A DNA stretch of 64,000 nucleotides. Source: Datisca glomerata. Taxonomy: Eukaryota > Streptophyta > Magnoliopsida > Cucurbitales > Datiscaceae. Numbering within the stretch: position 1 is the first letter of the stretch; each line of letters begins with the position of its first letter. Made by a program: the position numbers and the translations under genes. A model generated the notes under the pieces. That model saw only the letters and a program-made list of their open reading frames with translations, was not told the DNA's origin and did not search any database. Where the stretch lies: assembly GCA_003255025.1 (NCBI GenBank), contig QANY01008042.1, positions 532,600 through 596,599 of the forward strand, in the 5' to 3' direction. Below are positions 59,936 to 64,000 of this stretch, in pieces.

Positions 59936-61849
59936 GTTTCGAATAAATGTGTATATATATATTCGATAAAATCAAACTGTTTTGTTTTTTGGAGAATAAA
60001 ATAATAAACAATGCTACATGGTGAACATATACTTACTGTTTTAAATATCTTGTCAAAACAAATTATAATATCTTTAGAAAAAAATTACTCATTTTAACAC
60101 CTTACAAATACATAGTAATATTTCTAAAGAAAAAAGGAACAATAATCTTATATATATATAATTAGATATATAGTTATATAATGATGCTACATGTCAATTT
60201 TCATTGCCTACAATTAGGCCGCATGTCATTGTATATTTAATGAATTGATATTGAAATGTTTATACATATATATTACTTATATATAGCTAATGCATAATTA
60301 GTTATTTTTATAGCACATTAATTATTTTAAAAGTTTTAGAAAATTAAGTAAGAAAACTCATAATAGAAAATGTTTAAATTAAATGAATTGCATTATATAT
60401 ATATATATATAAAGTTAGGTATGTAAGTCTCTTATTATGTCACGTGTCAATGTTGCATGACTCATATTGTGCCATGGATCATTATTTCTTAATTCTATCT
60501 CTGCCACAGGACATTGATTATTTTAAGAATTAGTTGATTATAAATAAAATAGATGTAGTTGATTAAAATATATGTAATTAACTGGTAACTAATGAAACTA
60601 AAAAGATCTTTGAAAAATAAATAACATGGCCTATTGATTTATTGATTAAGCGATTGATAATTTTGTGTAATATGTTATGTACTTACTTTGGCCAGGTGTA
60701 AAATTTTATTTGACAATATGAAACATATAAGTAAAAATATTTGCTTTTTTATTTAAAAGATTCATGAGGTATACATGTTTTGATATTAAACCAAATACTA
60801 TTTTCTTTTTTTAATAATTTATAAATTGAATATTAATTATTAGGATTTAAAAAGATAATTGACAATTAATCAACGTTATTGTTAAATATGGAAAATCAGA
60901 AGACTTCTCCTTTGAAAGGTGAAAAGGTAAATATTACTTTGACTAAAGACGGAGACAGTAATTGTATCACATTGATTCAACTATTTTATTGCGATTAAAA
61001 TAGAAAGACATTTAGCGTGAATGATAAACTTTTCATTTTCTTATTTCCCAACTTTTCAAACATTATTTTGTAACATCTTTGCATCTCATGAAGTTTTTTT
61101 TTTTTACAATTAGAACCATGATGGAGTTATAATTATTTACAAAATCAGTTGCAATTATCATACAACCGCCAACTTTTCTTTTTCCCACGGCTACTATTTT
61201 GATCATCTTGCTTCTCACAATATATTCCTACTATAAATCTTTTATATTATCACTTTTGATGCACAATGATCCATCTCACAAATCTTCCTTAAACCTCCTC
61301 CAACTTACTCTCTCAACATATATACTCAGAATTTCATAATTCTATTCATAGTTGCCCGTATGCATCTTGAAGTTGAATTTATACATATGCAAATTGTGAA
61401 TAAATTCTACATTTTTTATCAGAGAGAGCAACATGTTATTATTTTTTATTTTCACATCTTACACTTTTTAGAATGTTATGCATGTGTACGAAGTTATGAA
61501 TTGTTGTTTATCTGAAGTTTGTCGGTCTTACTTTGTAAATTTTCATTCAACTTTATATTAATTGCAGAATGTAGATGGACATTTCATATTAAGGAGCTTT
61601 TTTAGTTTCGATTTTGTTTACATAAACATAGTTTTCATTGGTGATGAGCTCTGATTATGTAAGTAATTAGTTTGAATCCTACCATCTATAACTCACCTTA
61701 TTGATATTATGTATTAACGCATTGATATGGAATGCCCATGTTCCAAAGAACTTCTGGATAACTAATAGGTTTTGTAATTGCAATTATTAGAAAGTGAAGT
61801 AATTTATTATTATCTTGGATTATGTTTGAACATGATGGTTGACGACCTC
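59936..61849. other. AT-rich intergenic region, no gene seen
   Basis: No supported gene. A TA run lies at about 60394-60412. Otherwise the sequence is low-complexity AT-rich. Confidence 0.6.
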
Positions 61850-62235
61850 AATGTTGACTACCTGCAAAGCGCGACTCGTACGACGTATCGGGAGTGTCTC
61901 CATCAAGGATGTACTATGGAGTGTCACCGTTAAGGTGAACCTCTTGAGGTGCCGCCACTGAGGTACCCGTAGGGGTCATCCTCATGGCAGCACCATGGGG
62001 TGTCACCCCTACGGTAGCACCATTGATGTCACTCTCATGGTTGTACCATGGAGATGCCTGGATCACCCTCTGTAATGCAACTTGGAGACAAGGGTTATGC
62101 GCTTCAGACAAGACACACCACTACACTATTGTAACGAGTCATCACCTCACAAACCACCAAGTCAAGTGACCAAGACTTGGGTGGACGTATAGTTGTCTGG
62201 GAACGCTCGGGAGGTTATGGACGGGTAGGATTAGG

Positions 62236-62679
62236 GTGAGGCTACGTTGTACTGGACGGGAGACATACCTCCTTAGTACGACCACTCTAGACATTGAGGG
62301 TTATGATGAGTTCATGCGTTCGAGGGAGTTCTCCAAGTCATTGACGGAGCGCGCTTACACCCAGTACGCGAGCTTGGCACCCGAATCGATCTTGACATGG
62401 ACGCAAATGGTATCAACCTTATTGGCGAAGTTCTTCGTCATAGAGGAGAAGACTAGCATACTATATCTAGAAAGGCAAAGGATCACTGACAACCTTATGT
62501 CGTACGTTCAACGGTTCAAGGAGAATGCCATGGTTTGCAAGGAAGAAGCTCGTGTAAAGATGTACATCAGAGGGATTTTGGGTAATTACAAGGTCTACCT
62601 TGAAAACTTGAGGATTGTCACCTTCGCCCGCTTGATAGAAGCATCCAAGAGGATAAGCGCTTCGATACGTAAGCCATGA
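62236..62679 (+). pseudogene. Ty3/gypsy gag fragment
   Basis: 147 open codons with gag capsid features: YTQYASLAPESILTWTQMVS, LLAKFFVIEEKTSILYLERQ and DNLMSYVQRFKENAMVCKEE. After its stop, readable text continues in the same frame across two further stops (RGRDERSDPFLFPCTMDKVE) towards the protease at 63328. This is a separate insertion from the element ending at 59935, judged by different sequence. Its LTRs are not in view. Confidence 0.8.
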
Positions 62680-63327
62680 CAACCAGAGAGGAATGACCGT
62701 CCTGACCGCCCTTGGAAACCCACCACGTCATGCTACCATCCTCAAGTAGCATTTGCACAACAACAGGGGCGCGATCGTAAGAGAGGTAGAGATGAGAGGA
62801 GTGACCCATTTCTTTTTCCTTGCACCATGGATAAGGTGGAAGAGCTAGTGGATGTATAGATAAATGACAAAGAGATCACCTTACCGTGGGTCACCTTACT
62901 ACCCACAAAAAAGGAAATGAGATCTCCAAACTCTTAAAGATATCACCGCATGACATCACACCCCACCCAAGAGTATAATGTTTTGAGAAGATTCTTTGAT
63001 GAGAAGTTGAGGAAGGGAGAGATCATTACGGAAGGTGTCGAACCCACGAACCCACCCCATTTTCCCCAACATTCCAATGTCAACGTGATTAGCGCCAACA
63101 CAATAGGATCTACCTAATGTGTTACCATAGTGGAGGAAGCAGATGAGGAAGCAACCATAGGGAGAGACATCGCTTTTATAGATAAACTCTTGAACACAAG
63201 GACTTGTAAGAACTTTTTTGACACGCTTGTACTGGGTGATATTGCACTGCGTTAAGTCTCCAAAATGCTAATAGATGTCGCTCAGTAAAATTATGCTTAG
63301 ATGAATTATTGATTTGCACAACCACCT

Positions 63328-63993
63328 TTGAGCAAGATGAGGTGGAACGGGGAGAGTTTTATAACATTCACCAATGCTGACCGACATGTTAAGAGGAAGA
63401 TACATAATCGCCCCCTCTATGTGGAGGTAGCGGTCAATGGAGTGCAAGTAAGGCGTGCCCTGTTGGACAGTGGATCGGGAGTGAATGTCATGTCCTATGG
63501 TACCTTCAAGGCGGTTGGCATACCAGAGAAGCGACTAGTGAGACAATCAATAGTTGTGACGGGTTTCTCATCAGCAAGTGCGCGGACGATGGGTTATTTC
63601 AATGTGGAGTTGCAAATTGGACCAATAAGAACCACCAACTGTTTCCATGCGATCGAGTACAATACAATCTACCACATATTGTTAGGGGGGCCATGGATTC
63701 ACGACCACGAACTTGTCCCATCAACCTTGCATCAGTGCCTGAAATCACGATGGTGTAGTAAGAACATCACGGTGATGGCTACCAAAGTGACATTCGATGA
63801 GAGCGAGGCCCGCTTGATAGAGGCGATGCTCTTTGAAAAACTTGCAATGGCAGGTACCATCGCACCTAGAAGGATGATTTCCACCCCTTTTCCAAAGTGG
63901 GAGGTTACGAAAGGAAATGAGGTAGTTACATCAGGGACAAAGTTGGTAACCCGCGTGACTTTTCCAAATGGAAAGAGGGCGTACCACTTATGA
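63328..63993 (+). pseudogene. Retroelement aspartic protease region, runs to the window edge
   Basis: 221 open codons. VEVAVNGVQVRRALLDSGSG (about 63424-63480) has the Asp-Ser-Gly active-site triplet, followed by VNVMSYGTFKAVGI. YHILLGGPWIHDHELVPSTL (about 63670-63727) is the conserved second half of the domain. This is the typical gag-protease junction of a Tat-like Ty3/gypsy element. RT would be expected beyond the window. Whether the missing part is intact cannot be seen. Confidence 0.82.
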
Positions 63994-64000
63994 TGGTGCG

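Larger units (their letters stand above)
61850..64000 (+). mobile_element. Partial Ty3/gypsy element at window edge
   Basis: It comprises an upstream non-coding GC-richer stretch with short repeats (GTGTCACC/GGTACC types, 61900-62060), the gag fragment and the protease region. The left boundary is placed only by the change from AT-rich to GC-richer sequence. Confidence 0.6.

Overview
This is nuclear DNA from a flowering plant, most likely a eudicot. The species cannot be named from the sequence alone. The evidence is AT-rich intergenic DNA, genes with short GT-AG introns, a PLS-type pentatricopeptide-repeat gene, a BIG GRAIN 1-like gene, a plant DRG-type GTPase gene of 11 coding exons, and heavy loading with plant transposon families (MULE, Tat-like Ty3/gypsy, TRIM, MITEs). 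One ambiguous base (n, 23233) shows it comes from an assembly.

Layout. 1-1551: (TTC)n tracts and one arm of an old inverted repeat. 1552-10636: a complete but decayed Mutator-like element with about 95-bp terminal inverted repeats and a perfect 9-bp target duplication. It carries two convergent broken genes: a MURA-type transposase (+) and a DUF1985/Ulp1-type cysteine protease (-). Its non-coding parts are filled by one family of short palindromic repeats (CTACACGA/TCGTGTAG). 11640-11885: the second arm of the outer inverted repeat. 12188-13900: an intact BIG GRAIN 1-like gene (+). 17577-20410: a 260-bp tandem duplication whose first copy is interrupted by a truncated LTR retrotransposon. 22020-37822: a 15.8-kb Tat/Ogre-like retrotransposon with both LTRs, an extra upstream ORF, gag, protease, RT, RNase H and integrase, all decayed. 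40911-42155 and 42670-42863: two inverted-repeat elements. 42924-44777: a two-exon PPR gene (+). 45290-50304: a complete DRG2-class GTPase gene (-), with a TRIM in intron 7 and a likely GC-AG intron 8. 50936-51684: a solo LTR with 5-bp target duplication. 52057-59935: a related LTR element that keeps gag and protease, lacks pol, and carries an antisense ORF. 61850-64000: another gag-protease fragment, cut by the window edge.

Three host genes look functional: the BIG GRAIN 1-like gene (growth and auxin-related family), the organellar PPR protein, and the DRG GTPase (translation-linked). PPR and DRG are convergent, with about 0.5 kb between their stop codons. The other recognisable genes are transposon remnants. 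The most unusual structure is the MULE: its repeat family occupies the introns and the intergenic spacer but not the exons.
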